Numbered from the stretch's first letter, positions 1 through 9,964 are shown. The stretch is DNA of 64,000 nt from Paraburkholderia fungorum (GCF_900099835.1 NZ_FNKP01000002.1:2604001-2668000); one strand, 5' to 3'. The notes: generated from the letters alone by a model not told the origin. Translations and numbers: made by a program.

Positions 1-2739
1 ACGTTCGCCGACAATCTGCTCGTAGCCGAGCGGCATCTTGCTGATGAATGCATGCGCGTCGGCCATCTTCGCGACCTCTTCAATACGCCGCCGATCGGGC
101 ACGTCGTCGCCACTCGCAATGTTCTCCGCAATCGTGCCGGAGAACAGCAGATTGCTCTGCATCACATACCCGATTTGCGCACGGTAATACGCTTTATCGA
201 CGACACCGAGGTCATAGCCGTCTATCGTCATCTTGCCTTCGCTCGGGGCATAAAATCCCACCAGCAGTTTTGCCAGCGTGGTTTTACCGGACCCGCTGCG
301 GCCTACTATAGCCACCAGTTCTCCCGGCTTGATATCGAAACTGATGTTTTCCAGCACGTACGCCGAGTCGTTTTCGCCGTAGCGGAAGTACACCCCGCTC
401 AGGCTGATATCGCCTTGCAACTCGGGCAGCATGACGCGAGACGGTAAATCCTGCGGCTTCTGTTCTGGTTCGATATCGAGTACATCGCCGAGACGTTCCA
501 TTGCAACGCCCGCGTCGTTCAGCATGCTCCATAGACCGACGAGTCCCATTAACGGACTCAATACGCTGCCCATGAAAGCGTTGAATGCAATCAACTGACC
601 AATCGTCATTTCACGCGCCAACACCAGGTTCGCACCCACCCACAGAATGGCGATTGTCGTCGCCGCGTTGAGCAACTGACTGCCAAGTCCGACGAGAATA
701 TTGAATGCATGCGCGCGGTACTGCACTTCGAGCGCTTTCGCGTACTTCTTCTCCCAGCGCAAACGCACTGGCCGCTCGATGCCCATGCCTTTGATCGTCT
801 CCACGCCCGCGAGTGCTTCCATCAAAAACGACTTCGATTCCGTCGATGCAGTGAACACCTCGCGCGCGTAGCTTTTTATTTTTGGCGTGGCCAACGCGGT
901 TAACGCCATGATTGGAATGACGAATGCAATTAGTACAAGCGTCATCTTCACGTTGTAGACGAACATGATGGTGAAGTAGATGAACACCATCAGCAGGTTG
1001 AGTGCAGTCGTGACGGTCGACTCGGTCAGAAACGCGCGGATAGTTTGATTCTCCTGGAAGCGCGCGAAAATATCGCCGGTTTTCCGTTTGGCGAAAAACG
1101 AAAACGGCAGCGACAGCGTGTGTTTGAAGAACTGCGACATCATCGCGAAGTCCATGTTGCGAACCATGAAATTGGCGAGATATGCGCGAATCGACGACAT
1201 CAGTTGCGAAAAGACATTGGCGATAATCAGGCCGCCTATCAGCAGATGCAGCAGGCTCACGTTCTGATGCACGATCACGCCGTCGAGAATGTTCTGGATA
1301 ATCAGAGGCGGAATGACGCCCAGCACCTGAATCACAAAGGTAGCCAGAAACAAATGACCGAGAATCTTTTTATAAGGTTTGAGGTAGCCGACAAAACGTA
1401 TCCACGGCGAACGCGCTGCTGACATCTGCAGCAGATGCGGACCACCGGTAAATAACAGACAAGTACCGCTCCAGCCACGCTCGAAATCTTCGACCGTCAA
1501 TTTCCTGAACCCGAGCGCGGGATCGGCGACCCATACGTAGTCTTTCGACAGACCATACACCACCACGTAGTGATAACCCTCCCAGTGCACGATGAACGGC
1601 AGATCAAACCCACGTAGCGAATCGAAAGTGCATTGCACGCCGCGCGCAGTGAAGCCGAGCGCTTCGCCCGCACGCGCAAGGCTATCAAGCGTGGCGCCCT
1701 GGGTGGTGACGTTGGCTAGTTCGCGCAATTTGCCCAGCGTCATCGGAATACTGTAGTGACGGCAAACCATCGCGAGACACGCCGCGCCGCAATCCATTTC
1801 TTCAGCCTGCTCGACCAGTGCAAAGCGCTTGATAAGCCTCTCGCCGAATTCAGGCTTGCTCTGCAAATCAAGCATCAACGGCAATTTTCGACGCTGCTCG
1901 AGTCGCTTTTGCCGTTGCAATTCGCGGTCGCCGTAGCGAATCCGTTCGTCGAGAACTTCACGCAATTTCGGATTGCGTTCAAGAATGAAGTGGACCGTCC
2001 GCTCCGGTATGACCAATAGCCGCGTGTCGATGCTCGCCACGACCGAAGCCATCTGTTCCTGCCGCATCAAACACGCTTTCTCGCCAAATATCTCGCCTTC
2101 GCCAAGCGTCGCGAGCGTGTAGTCGTGGCCTTCTTCATGTCTGACAATGCGAACTTCGCCTTGGCGCACCACGTAAAGCCGTCGGTCGTCGCGACCGTCC
2201 TGCTTGAGAATTTCCTTGCCCGCAGCGACCCGTTTCACGCCGACGCTGCGCACATACTCTTCGAGTTCCGCCTTATTCAGTTTGCCGCGCAGGTCGAACA
2301 ATTGTGCGACGAAGCCGCCTGCCGAATTGATCGCGACATAGCTCGCGACAAATGCCAATGCGGCCTGATTGCCGGCCATCACCGGCTCGATCGCGCTGCG
2401 GGGAATAAACAGCAATTCGGTTTTCGCCGACGAGCGTACCGATGCTTCATGCACATACGTACGCAGCATCGCTATGTCGGCAAAAATCTCGCCGGCCTTG
2501 CGCACGCCCATGCTGGTTTCCTTACCGTGCTCCTCGGTGAAAATACGTACCGAGCCTGAGCGCACGACATAAAGCCCTTCGGCCACCTCTCCCGTCGAGC
2601 AGACCGTTTCGCCAAACGAATAGAAGCGCGCTTGCGCATAGTCGGCAAGACGCTCGATCTCGTCGCGTGAAAACGGCGAGAGAATCTCCACCGAAGCTAG
2701 AAACTCGGCGGCGGATGGCGCGGTCTGGGGTGCATCCAT
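1..2739 (-). CDS. C39-peptidase ABC exporter with two cyclic-nucleotide-binding domains (C-terminus outside window)
   Basis: Inner-membrane exporter that should cleave double-glycine leaders and pump out the released peptide. The 913 visible residues hold two cNMP-binding-like domains (about 10-120 and 150-265), a C39 peptidase domain with Cys317 in the motif MDCGAAC, the His in HWEGYHYVVVYG and Asp in VADP, a six-helix transmembrane region (about 440-720), and the start of the ATPase with Walker A GRSGSGKTT near residue 812. The signature and Walker B motifs lie beyond position 1. The ATG at 2739 lies 1 base beyond the stop of the isomerase gene, so the two are probably co-translated. The cNMP domains suggest ligand control of export, but no ligand can be read from sequence. 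Confidence 0.93.
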   Translation of the reverse strand, partial: MDAPQTAPSAAEFLASVEILSPFSRDEIERLADYAQARFYSFGETVCSTGEVAEGLYVVRSGSVRIFTEEHGKETSMGVRKAGEIFADIAMLRTYVHEASVRSSAKTELLFIPRSAIEPVMAGNQAALAFVASYVAINSAGGFVAQLFDLRGKLNKAELEEYVRSVGVKRVAAGKEILKQDGRDDRRLYVVRQGEVRIVRHEEGHDYTLATLGEGEIFGEKACLMRQEQMASVVASIDTRLLVIPERTVHFILERNPKLREVLDERIRYGDRELQRQKRLEQRRKLPLMLDLQSKPEFGERLIKRFALVEQAEEMDCGAACLAMVCRHYSIPMTLGKLRELANVTTQGATLDSLARAGEALGFTARGVQCTFDSLRGFDLPFIVHWEGYHYVVVYGLSKDYVWVADPALGFRKLTVEDFERGWSGTCLLFTGGPHLLQMSAARSPWIRFVGYLKPYKKILGHLFLATFVIQVLGVIPPLIIQNILDGVIVHQNVSLLHLLIGGLIIANVFSQLMSSIRAYLANFMVRNMDFAMMSQFFKHTLSLPFSFFAKRKTGDIFARFQENQTIRAFLTESTVTTALNLLMVFIYFTIMFVYNVKMTLVLIAFVIPIMALTALATPKIKSYAREVFTASTESKSFLMEALAGVETIKGMGIERPVRLRWEKKYAKALEVQYRAHAFNILVGLGSQLLNAATTIAILWVGANLVLAREMTIGQLIAFNAFMGSVLSPLMGLVGLWSMLNDAGVAMERLGDVLDIEPEQKPQDLPSRVMLPELQGDISLSGVYFRYGENDSAYVLENISFDIKPGELVAIVGRSGSGKTTLAKLLVGFYAPSEGKMTIDGYDLGVVDKAYYRAQIGYVMQSNLLFSGTIAENIASGDDVPDRRRIEEVAKMADAHAFISKMPLGYEQIVGER

Positions 2740-2740
2740 G

Positions 2741-3493
2741 TTATCGGGCCTCGATAACGTGCTCCTGCGCACGCGCAATCAGCCAGCTTTCACGCAGCAG
2801 GCGCCGCACTTCGGCGGCCACATCCGCGTCGAGCGTGGCGGGATACTTCGCCGTTACGGCGAAAATCTCATAGCACGATCGATCCGCCGAAGGAAATGGA
2901 CCGAGCAGATCGCCCACTGCCGCATTGAATATCTTGGCCTCGATATCCGGCTTCAGCGATCCACGCAGCACTTTTCCGATCACACCGCCGGCCTCGCGGG
3001 TGTCCGCAATTGAATGCTCGCGCGCCATGTCGGCGAAACTGTCGGGGTCGTCGTGCAGATACGAGATCATTTCCTTCGCTTTACCCTCGCTGTCGAGCAC
3101 GATATGGCTCACTTCGATCGAGTCGAACTTCGGTGAATTCAATGCGAAGTAGTCTTTTATCGCCGACTCGTTGCCGACCTCGTCGAGCATCTTCTCCTGA
3201 TACAAACCATCGGTGACGAAGGCCTCAAATTCGTCGAGGCTCACACGGAGAACATCGAGATACTGATTCATATCCGTCGCGCGATGCAGCCCGCGCACGC
3301 GGCGGAACTGATCGGCGCGCTGCTGGATTTCATCGGCGGTCACGACAATGCCCTGCTTTTTCGCAGCGTGCACTGTGAGCTTGTCGCGCACGATCTGCTC
3401 GATCAAACTTTCGAACTGACCAGTCAGTTTCAGAAGACGGATGAACTCAGCCACATCCACGACTTCATCATCGATACGCACTATCGCGGTCAT
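2741..3493 (-). CDS. SurA/PpiC-like peptidyl-prolyl isomerase of the export operon
   Basis: A 250-residue protein with an N-terminal helical SurA-like segment and a rotamase (parvulin/PpiC) domain around residues 125-225 (motifs SIEVSHIVLDSEGKA, AREHSIAD, GGVIGKVLRG). It has no signal peptide or membrane helix, so it should act in the cytoplasm, unlike classical SurA. It lies between the HlyD adaptor and the C39 exporter genes, and its stop is 1 base from the exporter start. This context suggests it holds or folds the leader peptides before export. That role is inferred; the fold assignment is firm. Confidence 0.85.
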   Translation of the reverse strand: MTAIVRIDDEVVDVAEFIRLLKLTGQFESLIEQIVRDKLTVHAAKKQGIVVTADEIQQRADQFRRVRGLHRATDMNQYLDVLRVSLDEFEAFVTDGLYQEKMLDEVGNESAIKDYFALNSPKFDSIEVSHIVLDSEGKAKEMISYLHDDPDSFADMAREHSIADTREAGGVIGKVLRGSLKPDIEAKIFNAAVGDLLGPFPSADRSCYEIFAVTAKYPATLDADVAAEVRRLLRESWLIARAQEHVIEAR

Positions 3494-3541
3494 TTCATCG
3501 GCTCCTTTAATTGACGTGTAATCGGCGTGCTCAAGCGGTAC

Positions 3542-4915
3542 TCAACCCGCTACCTGCCTGAACGGATCGAGACCGAGATCGATCAGGCGCCGCTCGCGCA
3601 CCACGATCTCCGCGTTGGCCGTCATGCCGTAGCGCAGTGGATAACGCGTATCGGCGATCTGGTAGTAATTTCTGTCGAGCGTCACACGGCCTTCGTAGAC
3701 CGGCTGCTTATCCTGTAACGACGGCTTCGTGGCCGGTGAGATATAAGCCAGCGTGCCGCTGATTAGCCCATAGCGCTGATACGGAAACGCGTTGAATTTC
3801 AGCTTGACCGGCAAGCCTTCATGCAGAAAAGCACGATCATGCTCGGCGATTTCTATCTTGAGCACAGGCCGCGCATCTTTCGGCGCGATGCCGCCGAGTG
3901 GGGCGTTTGCCTGGATCTTGTCGCCGCGCTGGGTCGACGTCACGTCCGTGATGACACCCGAAACGGGCGCCAGAATCAGCAGGAAATTGTCCTTGTCGAT
4001 GTTCTCGAAGCGGATTCGCGCAGCAGCTTCGGACACGAGTCGCGCGGTCTGCAATTGCAAACGCAGTTTGTCTTCGGCGTCGGTGATATCGCGCACTGCG
4101 GAATCGTATTGAAGCTGAAGGTCGGTAGTTTGCTGGCCACTGGTTTCGAGTTGTGCGTTGGCCTGCGCGTATTCGTGACTGAGGCGGAAGTCCAGTTCCG
4201 CGAGCTTCGATTGCGCGACACGGTACGCGTTATCGGCTTCCATCGCAGCGGTGCGCTTCTGCTCGACCTGCAATTCGGCAATCCCGCCGCCGCCGGGTTG
4301 TGCGAAGAGTTTCGAATAGCGGTCCAATTCCTGACGCGCTGCCTCGCGCGTGCGACGAGCGTTGTCGAGCACACTGCGCGCTTCGTCCAGTTCGGCCTTC
4401 TGTCCTTCCGCAAGCTTGGTTGTACCTTCGGATACGCGGTTTTCGTGCTGCCGCGCCTCCACTTCCATTTGCGCCTTGAGCGCCGCCGCTTTGCGCTCCA
4501 TTAACGCCTTCTTCTCGGGGAACTGCTTCCAGTCACGTTCGGCGTCTTCGAGTTTGAGTTGCGCCTGTAGCGCATTGCTTGCGGCTTCGATTGCGCCACG
4601 AGCGTTCAATCGTGCGAGCACGTCGCCCTTCGACACCGGCTGTCCCTCGGCGATATACAGATCGGCAAGCTCGCCGTCGATCGGCGCATAGATGCGGCGC
4701 ACTTCCGATTCCGGCGACAGCGTTCCTTGCGCGGACACGATCACATCGGCGCGGCCCACGAACGACCACAACAGCCCGGCGACCACCAGCGCGACCATCG
4801 CCCAGATCAGGGCCCGCGCGATCTTCACTGGCTCGGCGGTCAGAATGGCGATGCCTTCGACGCTGTGATCCTCCAGCGCCTCAGACAACGGCCTAGGGTG
4901 ATTCTCGCGCTTCAC
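3542..4915 (-). CDS. HlyD-family periplasmic adaptor (membrane fusion protein)
   Basis: A 457-residue adaptor joining the inner-membrane exporter to the outer-membrane channel. It has a short cytoplasmic N-terminus, one membrane helix (about 32-52, ALIWAMVALVVAGLLWSF), a barrel-sandwich half (IYAPIDGELADLYIAEGQPV), a long coiled-coil hairpin (about 115-290) and the second lipoyl half with LAPVSGVITDV, then a beta-barrel end. The start is a GTG at 4915 that overlaps the end of the FHA gene by 23 bases, with GGAGG about 9 bases upstream. The layout matches adaptors of C39-ABC peptide export systems. Confidence 0.92.
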   Translation of the reverse strand: MKRENHPRPLSEALEDHSVEGIAILTAEPVKIARALIWAMVALVVAGLLWSFVGRADVIVSAQGTLSPESEVRRIYAPIDGELADLYIAEGQPVSKGDVLARLNARGAIEAASNALQAQLKLEDAERDWKQFPEKKALMERKAAALKAQMEVEARQHENRVSEGTTKLAEGQKAELDEARSVLDNARRTREAARQELDRYSKLFAQPGGGGIAELQVEQKRTAAMEADNAYRVAQSKLAELDFRLSHEYAQANAQLETSGQQTTDLQLQYDSAVRDITDAEDKLRLQLQTARLVSEAAARIRFENIDKDNFLLILAPVSGVITDVTSTQRGDKIQANAPLGGIAPKDARPVLKIEIAEHDRAFLHEGLPVKLKFNAFPYQRYGLISGTLAYISPATKPSLQDKQPVYEGRVTLDRNYYQIADTRYPLRYGMTANAEIVVRERRLIDLGLDPFRQVAG

Positions 4916-7484
4916 TCTGCTCGCCTCCGATCAGACTCAGTTTTGCTTTCAGCAACCCGGGGTCCAGCACCATGCGCAATTCCGTCAGCGAGCGGCGCTG
5001 TAAATCAGCTTCGGCTTCGATATCCGCGAGAAGGCGGTCAAAATCCGCGGGGTGATCGGCCTTCAATTGAGTGTAGATGCGCATGCCCTGTTGCGCCGAC
5101 GTCTGTGCGTCGGAGAGCAATCGCGCCTCGCTGCGGAATCCCGGCGATATGCCCGCCTCCAGCCGTTGCGTTCCGCCAATCGGGCCACTCGCGCGATACT
5201 GCTTCCACAGGCTCTGTGCGCGCAGCAGCAGATCTTGTGCGCGCGCCAATGCCTTGTCGTGTAATGCGGCCACGTCTTTCTGAATCGATTGCACGAACCA
5301 GGAATCCGCTGCGGGGTCGAGACTCGCGTAGAACGACAGCAGGCGCTGGTCGTAATCCTTGCTGCCGCGCGCTTTCTGTAAATCGCCGAATTGATCGAGC
5401 AGGGCTTTCTTGTGTGCAAGTTCTGCGGCGAGTACGTCTGACCATGGCCCCGCAGGCATGGCCTGCAAACCGGCCAGCGCCTGTTGCGCATCGCCGCGCT
5501 GCCATGCGGCGTTCACCGCGTCCTGACGCTGGATCACGTCAGATGAAGGCAGTCGGCTCGCTGCGAGTTGCTGGAATTGCGACTGAAACGGCGGCGTGCT
5601 GAAATGCGCCGATTTCAGCATCGCAAGCAAAGGGGTCAATTGACGACCGAGCGCGGCATTCAAGAGTGCGGTGTACTCCCGCAAATCCGCCCGCACCTGA
5701 TCGAGGCCGGCAAGACGTGGATAACGCTGCGCGTAATCATCGAGTACCGGCGGCAACGCGTCGGGTTTATCGTGCGCCAGTTCGGTGCGTATTGTGCCGT
5801 TCAACCGGTCTATCGCCGCGACATACACCGAATCGTCGCTCTCCAGTTTTCGCAGATGACTTAGCGCCTGCGCATACGGCTCGGCAAATACCGGCACATA
5901 CGAAGCGATCCGGTCGAGTGCACGCTGATGACCCTTCGCGTCGTCGTCCCAGCGCTGCAGCAGATTGTTGATCGTGGCTTCGTCCGCGTACAGATGAATC
6001 GGCGCATCGACGCCGCCGCGCGCGGCCACGAAACGCTCCAGATCTCCAACCCACTGCAATTCTCCGACCAGCGCAGTTGCATCGACATTGTTTTCGCTCA
6101 ACGATTTCATCTCCTTGAGCAGCGCGTCGGCCTGATCGAATTGGGCTTTTTCCAGCGCATTCAGCCAGCCAGGAAGCTTCGCCTTTAATAACGCCTCGCT
6201 CGCCAGCGCACTGACTTTCGTGTCCGTGGGATGACTCGACAGATAGCCTTTCGCGGCCACGACCGCGCTGCTGTAATCGCCGCTCGCGAGCAGGTTCTTC
6301 AATTCACGCTCCGACGAACCATGCAGATAAAGCGCTACGGATATTGCACCTAGCAGGACAATGCCCGCACCGCCCCAGCCCGCAATCCGCTTCATTCCAA
6401 CGCGATCGCCGTCCGCAAAAGCATTGCCGAGTTCGCCCGCAAGCAAACGCCAGCGTCGCGATTTCCCTTTCGCGCTGGCCGCGTTTCCCGAGCCGTTCAC
6501 GCCACTTCCATGGCTCGCTTTATGCAGCCCGTTTGTGCCGTTCGTGCTATTCGCGGTCACGGCCTGTGCGGTGACCGGCTGCGATGCTTCGTTGATTTCG
6601 TCCTCGCGTTGCAGCGCCGGATCGACACAAAAAATATCGAGGAACGAATGCGCGGCACCGACGAATGTGGTCTTGTCGGAATCGGCCGCGTCATCGACGG
6701 CAGGATTGAGGAATAGCTGGGTCACGGTGGGCTCGACTTCAGGGGGCGTTTGCAGCGACACCCTGTAGACGAAGTGGTCGCCGCCAAATGCAACGAGGTC
6801 GCCCTCTACAAGCGGTATCGCCGATTCGTCCAGGCGCTTTCCGCCGACGAATGTTCCATTCGTGCTGCCGAGATCTTCGACATGGAGATCGCCGCCCTTC
6901 AAATAGATATGAGCGTGACGGCGTGAAATGTAATTCACCTGATGCGGATAACGCTCCTTGTAGCGCGAAAAAACGTCGTCCGCCTTGCTGACGAGGAATG
7001 GGAAAGCGTGCACCTCGATGGGTTGCAAGTCCAGGTCGTCGCGCTCCGGTATCAACAGAAGACCCGGTGCAGACGGCGCACTCGCTGCCGCAACGATGCG
7101 AGCACGCGGTTCTATGCTCACGCGATAACAAAGCTCGCCGCCAAAGCACAATTCGTCGCCGGCTCTGACGCGCGACGGGGTTTGCCGGACGGCGACGCCA
7201 TTCACCGTCGTGCCGTTCTTACTCCCGAGATCGGCGACATACACCGCGCCGTGTTCCGTGAAAACCCGCGCATGACGGCGCGATAATCGCGCGATGCGCT
7301 CGCTGGAGTAGTCGGTGAAAGGTGCTTCGCTGCGTCCGATGGCGAACAGGTTGTCGACAATCCGGATCGCGTCGAGCGCGGGACGTTGCGCAGATGCAGC
7401 GGATGCAACCGGCGACAATACGACGTCGAATGCGGCTTCCACGGTCTCACGCATTTCAGCAATCGGAGCTTCGCCTGTGGCCAT
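4893..7484 (-). CDS. Two-FHA-domain transmembrane protein of the export operon
   Basis: An 863-residue protein with two forkhead-associated domains that should bind phosphothreonine. FHA1 (about 45-125) shows GRSEAPF, SRRHARV and LGSKNGTTVNG; FHA2 (about 155-245) shows SRRHAHIY and LGSTNGTFVGG. A Ser/Asn/Gly-rich linker and one membrane helix (about 372-392, GGAGIVLLGAISVALYLHG) follow, then about 470 residues of helical, repeat-like periplasmic region without a domain I recognise. It is translationally coupled to the HlyD gene. Because a transmembrane Ser/Thr kinase is encoded nearby (13286-15463), it is a plausible phospho-dependent scaffold for the exporter. That link is inference. Confidence 0.88.
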   Translation of the reverse strand: MATGEAPIAEMRETVEAAFDVVLSPVASAASAQRPALDAIRIVDNLFAIGRSEAPFTDYSSERIARLSRRHARVFTEHGAVYVADLGSKNGTTVNGVAVRQTPSRVRAGDELCFGGELCYRVSIEPRARIVAAASAPSAPGLLLIPERDDLDLQPIEVHAFPFLVSKADDVFSRYKERYPHQVNYISRRHAHIYLKGGDLHVEDLGSTNGTFVGGKRLDESAIPLVEGDLVAFGGDHFVYRVSLQTPPEVEPTVTQLFLNPAVDDAADSDKTTFVGAAHSFLDIFCVDPALQREDEINEASQPVTAQAVTANSTNGTNGLHKASHGSGVNGSGNAASAKGKSRRWRLLAGELGNAFADGDRVGMKRIAGWGGAGIVLLGAISVALYLHGSSERELKNLLASGDYSSAVVAAKGYLSSHPTDTKVSALASEALLKAKLPGWLNALEKAQFDQADALLKEMKSLSENNVDATALVGELQWVGDLERFVAARGGVDAPIHLYADEATINNLLQRWDDDAKGHQRALDRIASYVPVFAEPYAQALSHLRKLESDDSVYVAAIDRLNGTIRTELAHDKPDALPPVLDDYAQRYPRLAGLDQVRADLREYTALLNAALGRQLTPLLAMLKSAHFSTPPFQSQFQQLAASRLPSSDVIQRQDAVNAAWQRGDAQQALAGLQAMPAGPWSDVLAAELAHKKALLDQFGDLQKARGSKDYDQRLLSFYASLDPAADSWFVQSIQKDVAALHDKALARAQDLLLRAQSLWKQYRASGPIGGTQRLEAGISPGFRSEARLLSDAQTSAQQGMRIYTQLKADHPADFDRLLADIEAEADLQRRSLTELRMVLDPGLLKAKLSLIGGEQSEARESP

Positions 7485-7712
7485 TTTTTATCTGGATCAC
7501 TAAGCGTTTACCCGCTGCGTCGAGAACGCAACGGAAACGGAAAGAACGACTACGGCGAGACGACGTTGTTCTGAAGAGCTGCATGCTTGCTGGCTCCTTA
7601 AAGAGTTTAAGTCACGCATGGCGTGTGTCAATTTTCAGATCATCGGTTAAGAACGCAATCGGCGCGTCACCTGCGGCCTAAATATCCGCGCGTTACGCCA
7701 TTGTTGATTAGC

Positions 7713-9197
7713 TCAGTGTTCCTTTACTTGCGCCTGTACGTCGACGCTCGGCCAGCCGCCGCCCAGCGCCTTGTAAAGCAGAACGGTGTCCGACAGAATC
7801 AGTTGATGATTGGAGAGCAACGCCTGCTGCGCTTCCAATAACGTGCGCTCGGTTTCGAAGACTTCCAGTTGCGACACCACGCCGAGGCGCAATTGAGACT
7901 GAATCTGATCGGCCACTATTTGCAAACGCTCTACCTGCTGCTGCAATTCCACGCGCTGTGCCTTATGCGAATTCAGATTGACCAGCGCATTCTCCACTTC
8001 TTCGAAAGCACCCATCACGGCCACGCGATACTGCTGCTCGGCCACCGTCGATTGCGCCTGCGTGACCTTGACGTGAGCCCGCACACCGGGATCAAGCAAC
8101 GGAATATTGATGCTCGGCATAAACCCGTAAGTGAACGATTTCAGCAGATCGGTCAGCGCGAAACTTGCAGTGCCGGCATGTCCGGTAAGGCTGATAGTCG
8201 GCAATTGCGCGAGTTTGGCCTGGCCGACGAGGTCGTACGCTTCGAGTACCCTGAACTCGGCCGCGACGACATCGGGACGCCTCGCCAGCAATTGCGCGGG
8301 CAGTCCGTCCGGCACGGCAGGCAACTGGACGCGCTGCTGCAAATGTCCTTTTGGTAAATCGAATTCGCCGGCCGGAACGCCGATCAGCGTACACAACGCG
8401 TTATTGGCAATAGCTCGCGACCGCCGCAATTCAAGCAATTCCTTCGTCAGGCGGTTGATTTCAGCCTGCTGGCGCAACACCTGGGTTTGCGGCACGAGGC
8501 CGTTACTGCGCTGCCCTTCGTAGATCGTGAGAATCTGCCGGTTCGTGACGAGGGTTTTCTGCTGCTGATCTATCTGGTCGTCGAATTGCAGAATCTGGAA
8601 GTACGTGCTGGATACGTTCGACACCAGTTCGAGATAACCCGCGCGCCAGTCCGCCTCGCTCGCATGAAATTCCGCCTTCTGCGCCTGCACGCCTTTTTCG
8701 ACTTTGCCCCAGATATCGATGTCCCAATTCACCTGGGTCGCCACGTTGTACTGTTTGGCGAAAGTTTGTCCGGTGGTCTTTTCGAAATCGGCGCCCATGC
8801 CGAAATCCATTGTCGGCAATGCGCCTGCTTTGGCTTCGCCGATCTGCGTGCCGGCCACATCGAGACGCGCGGCCAATACCTTGATATCGAAGTTGCCGCC
8901 AATCGCCTTGCTAATCAGCGTGTCCAGATACGGGTCCTGGAAGCCTTTCCACCAGTCGGGCTGAATCGTCTCGACAGCGGATACCGGCGCACCTTTCTTG
9001 TCCGACCACGACGCTTTAGCCGGAGTATCGGGCCGCTTGTAGTCGGGCATGCTGACATCGATGCATGCGCACAGCGGCAGTGCACACACCAATACCGCGC
9101 AAAGGCTGTGTAGCGTATTCGTCACGCGAATGGCACGCTGCCGGGATCGCGTGAAGAAGAAGCGCTGGCGTACCGATGAATCAAGCGACGCTGACAC
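7713..9197 (-). CDS. Outer-membrane efflux factor of the NodT/OprM type
   Basis: A 494-residue TolC-like outer-membrane channel lipoprotein. The signal segment ends in a lipobox-like LCAC, and the two OEP repeats carry typical motifs such as YLDTLISKA, VNWDIDIWGKV, LLARRPDVVAAEF and INIPLLDPG. The start is a GTG at 9197 with GGAGACAC about 6 bases upstream. It is the first gene of the block reading into the FHA, HlyD, isomerase and exporter genes, with 228 bases to the FHA gene in which I see nothing else. No RND pump is encoded nearby, so it most likely completes the type I peptide exporter. Confidence 0.9.
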   Translation of the reverse strand: MSASLDSSVRQRFFFTRSRQRAIRVTNTLHSLCAVLVCALPLCACIDVSMPDYKRPDTPAKASWSDKKGAPVSAVETIQPDWWKGFQDPYLDTLISKAIGGNFDIKVLAARLDVAGTQIGEAKAGALPTMDFGMGADFEKTTGQTFAKQYNVATQVNWDIDIWGKVEKGVQAQKAEFHASEADWRAGYLELVSNVSSTYFQILQFDDQIDQQQKTLVTNRQILTIYEGQRSNGLVPQTQVLRQQAEINRLTKELLELRRSRAIANNALCTLIGVPAGEFDLPKGHLQQRVQLPAVPDGLPAQLLARRPDVVAAEFRVLEAYDLVGQAKLAQLPTISLTGHAGTASFALTDLLKSFTYGFMPSINIPLLDPGVRAHVKVTQAQSTVAEQQYRVAVMGAFEEVENALVNLNSHKAQRVELQQQVERLQIVADQIQSQLRLGVVSQLEVFETERTLLEAQQALLSNHQLILSDTVLLYKALGGGWPSVDVQAQVKEH

Positions 9198-9370
9198 GAT
9201 GTGTCTCCGATAACACCCTTTTCACTGCGAAATCAAATGCCCTTTTAAGTAAAGCATCGCCCGCGCAGCTTCAGTATCGAAGCGGAGCAAAAAATCAGCA
9301 TGGGGATCGGGCAGTGAAGCAGAGGGTGTGTGGAAAGAACGATTGAATAACAGACGTTTTTGACGGGTCA

Positions 9371-9406
9371 GCCGCGCGAAGGTGAAGTGCCAGGCCTTCG
9401 CGCGGC
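9371..9406 (-). terminator. Hairpin terminator after leader peptide A
   Basis: A perfect 12-bp stem (GCCGCGCGAAGG paired with CCTTCGCGCGGC, 12-base loop) lies 10 bases past the stop of the peptide A gene. A run of five U follows about 10 bases later in the minus-strand transcript. It probably ends the peptide A message and separates it from the outer-membrane factor gene. Confidence 0.7.
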
Positions 9407-9415
9407 CAATGCCGC

Positions 9416-9697
9416 TCAGGACACGTAGATGTTGTTGTTCGAGCTCATGTGCGGAGTGATCGTGGTCGTGACGCCCGCCACGAACGCTGCGTTGTTGCCG
9501 GTGGCGTTCTGGATGTTCATCGTCGAGCTGATCAGTTGAGTGGCGTCCACCGTCTTGCTGTTGTTCGGCGCGTACACCGGCGTGAAATTGAAGTACGACG
9601 ACGACGGGCCCCAACCATTTCCACCGCGTACGGCGCTCATTGCGCGGCTGTCGAGTTGTTCGGTGATGGACAGGTCTTTGATCATCAGCGTGTTCAT
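9416..9697 (-). CDS. Double-glycine leader peptide A
   Basis: A 93-residue peptide. The 26-residue leader begins MNTLMIKDLSITEQLDSRAM and ends SAVRGG, the cleavage signature of C39 exporters, followed by a 67-residue Asn/Ser/Thr-rich core starting NGWGPSSSYF. A longer upstream frame exists, but the ATG at 9697 has a good ribosome site (CAGGAGATTTACC) and aligns exactly with peptide B. The core shares long blocks with peptide B (YAPNNSK, NATGNN). It is transcribed from a -24/-12 promoter and ends at a strong hairpin. It is probably a substrate of the exporter at 1-2739. I do not recognise a named bacteriocin family. Confidence 0.85.
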   Translation of the reverse strand: MNTLMIKDLSITEQLDSRAMSAVRGGNGWGPSSSYFNFTPVYAPNNSKTVDATQLISSTMNIQNATGNNAAFVAGVTTTITPHMSSNNNIYVS

Positions 9698-9750
9698 GGT
9701 AAATCTCCTGAGAAGGGAAACTGCACGGTGTTGCGCAGGTTTTGCGGTTA

Positions 9751-9801
9751 GGTTCGAGCAACTTGTCTGCTCGAGTGTCACTAATGCATGGGCTGTGCCA
9801 G
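9751..9801 (-). repeat. 51-bp promoter repeat, copy A (inverted relative to copy B)
   Basis: Read on the minus strand, this 51-bp segment is identical to 15788-15838 on the plus strand. It holds the -24/-12 promoter and the first transcribed bases of the peptide A gene. Similarity drops in the untranslated leader and rises again at the ribosome site and coding region. The pair indicates a duplicated peptide gene with constrained control sequence. Confidence 0.9.
9786..9800 (-). promoter_or_regulatory. -24/-12 (sigma-54-like) promoter of peptide A
   Basis: On the minus strand TGGCAC is followed by five bases and ATGC, one mismatch from the sigma-54 consensus TGGCAC-N5-TTGC with correct GG-to-GC spacing. 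It lies about 90 bases before the start codon. An identical element precedes peptide B and a closely matching one precedes peptide E. Confidence 0.6.
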
Positions 9802-9964
9802 GGTGAGCTTCCACTCTTCAAAAACTTGCCGGATGCCTTCATTTAAAGGACTTCCTGAGTATCACCTCTTAAAACGCGCGTCGATATCGATTAAAGAACA
9901 ACCTGTGAATGGTGGATCGAAGCCAACATACGAAGCCATGTAGTTGGCCCGCTTGCGACACCGC

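Noticed and set aside
4727..5602. Long plus-strand frame opposite the HlyD and FHA genes
   Set aside because: Arg/Pro-rich composition typical of a shadow frame in GC-rich DNA; the minus-strand genes have clear domains.
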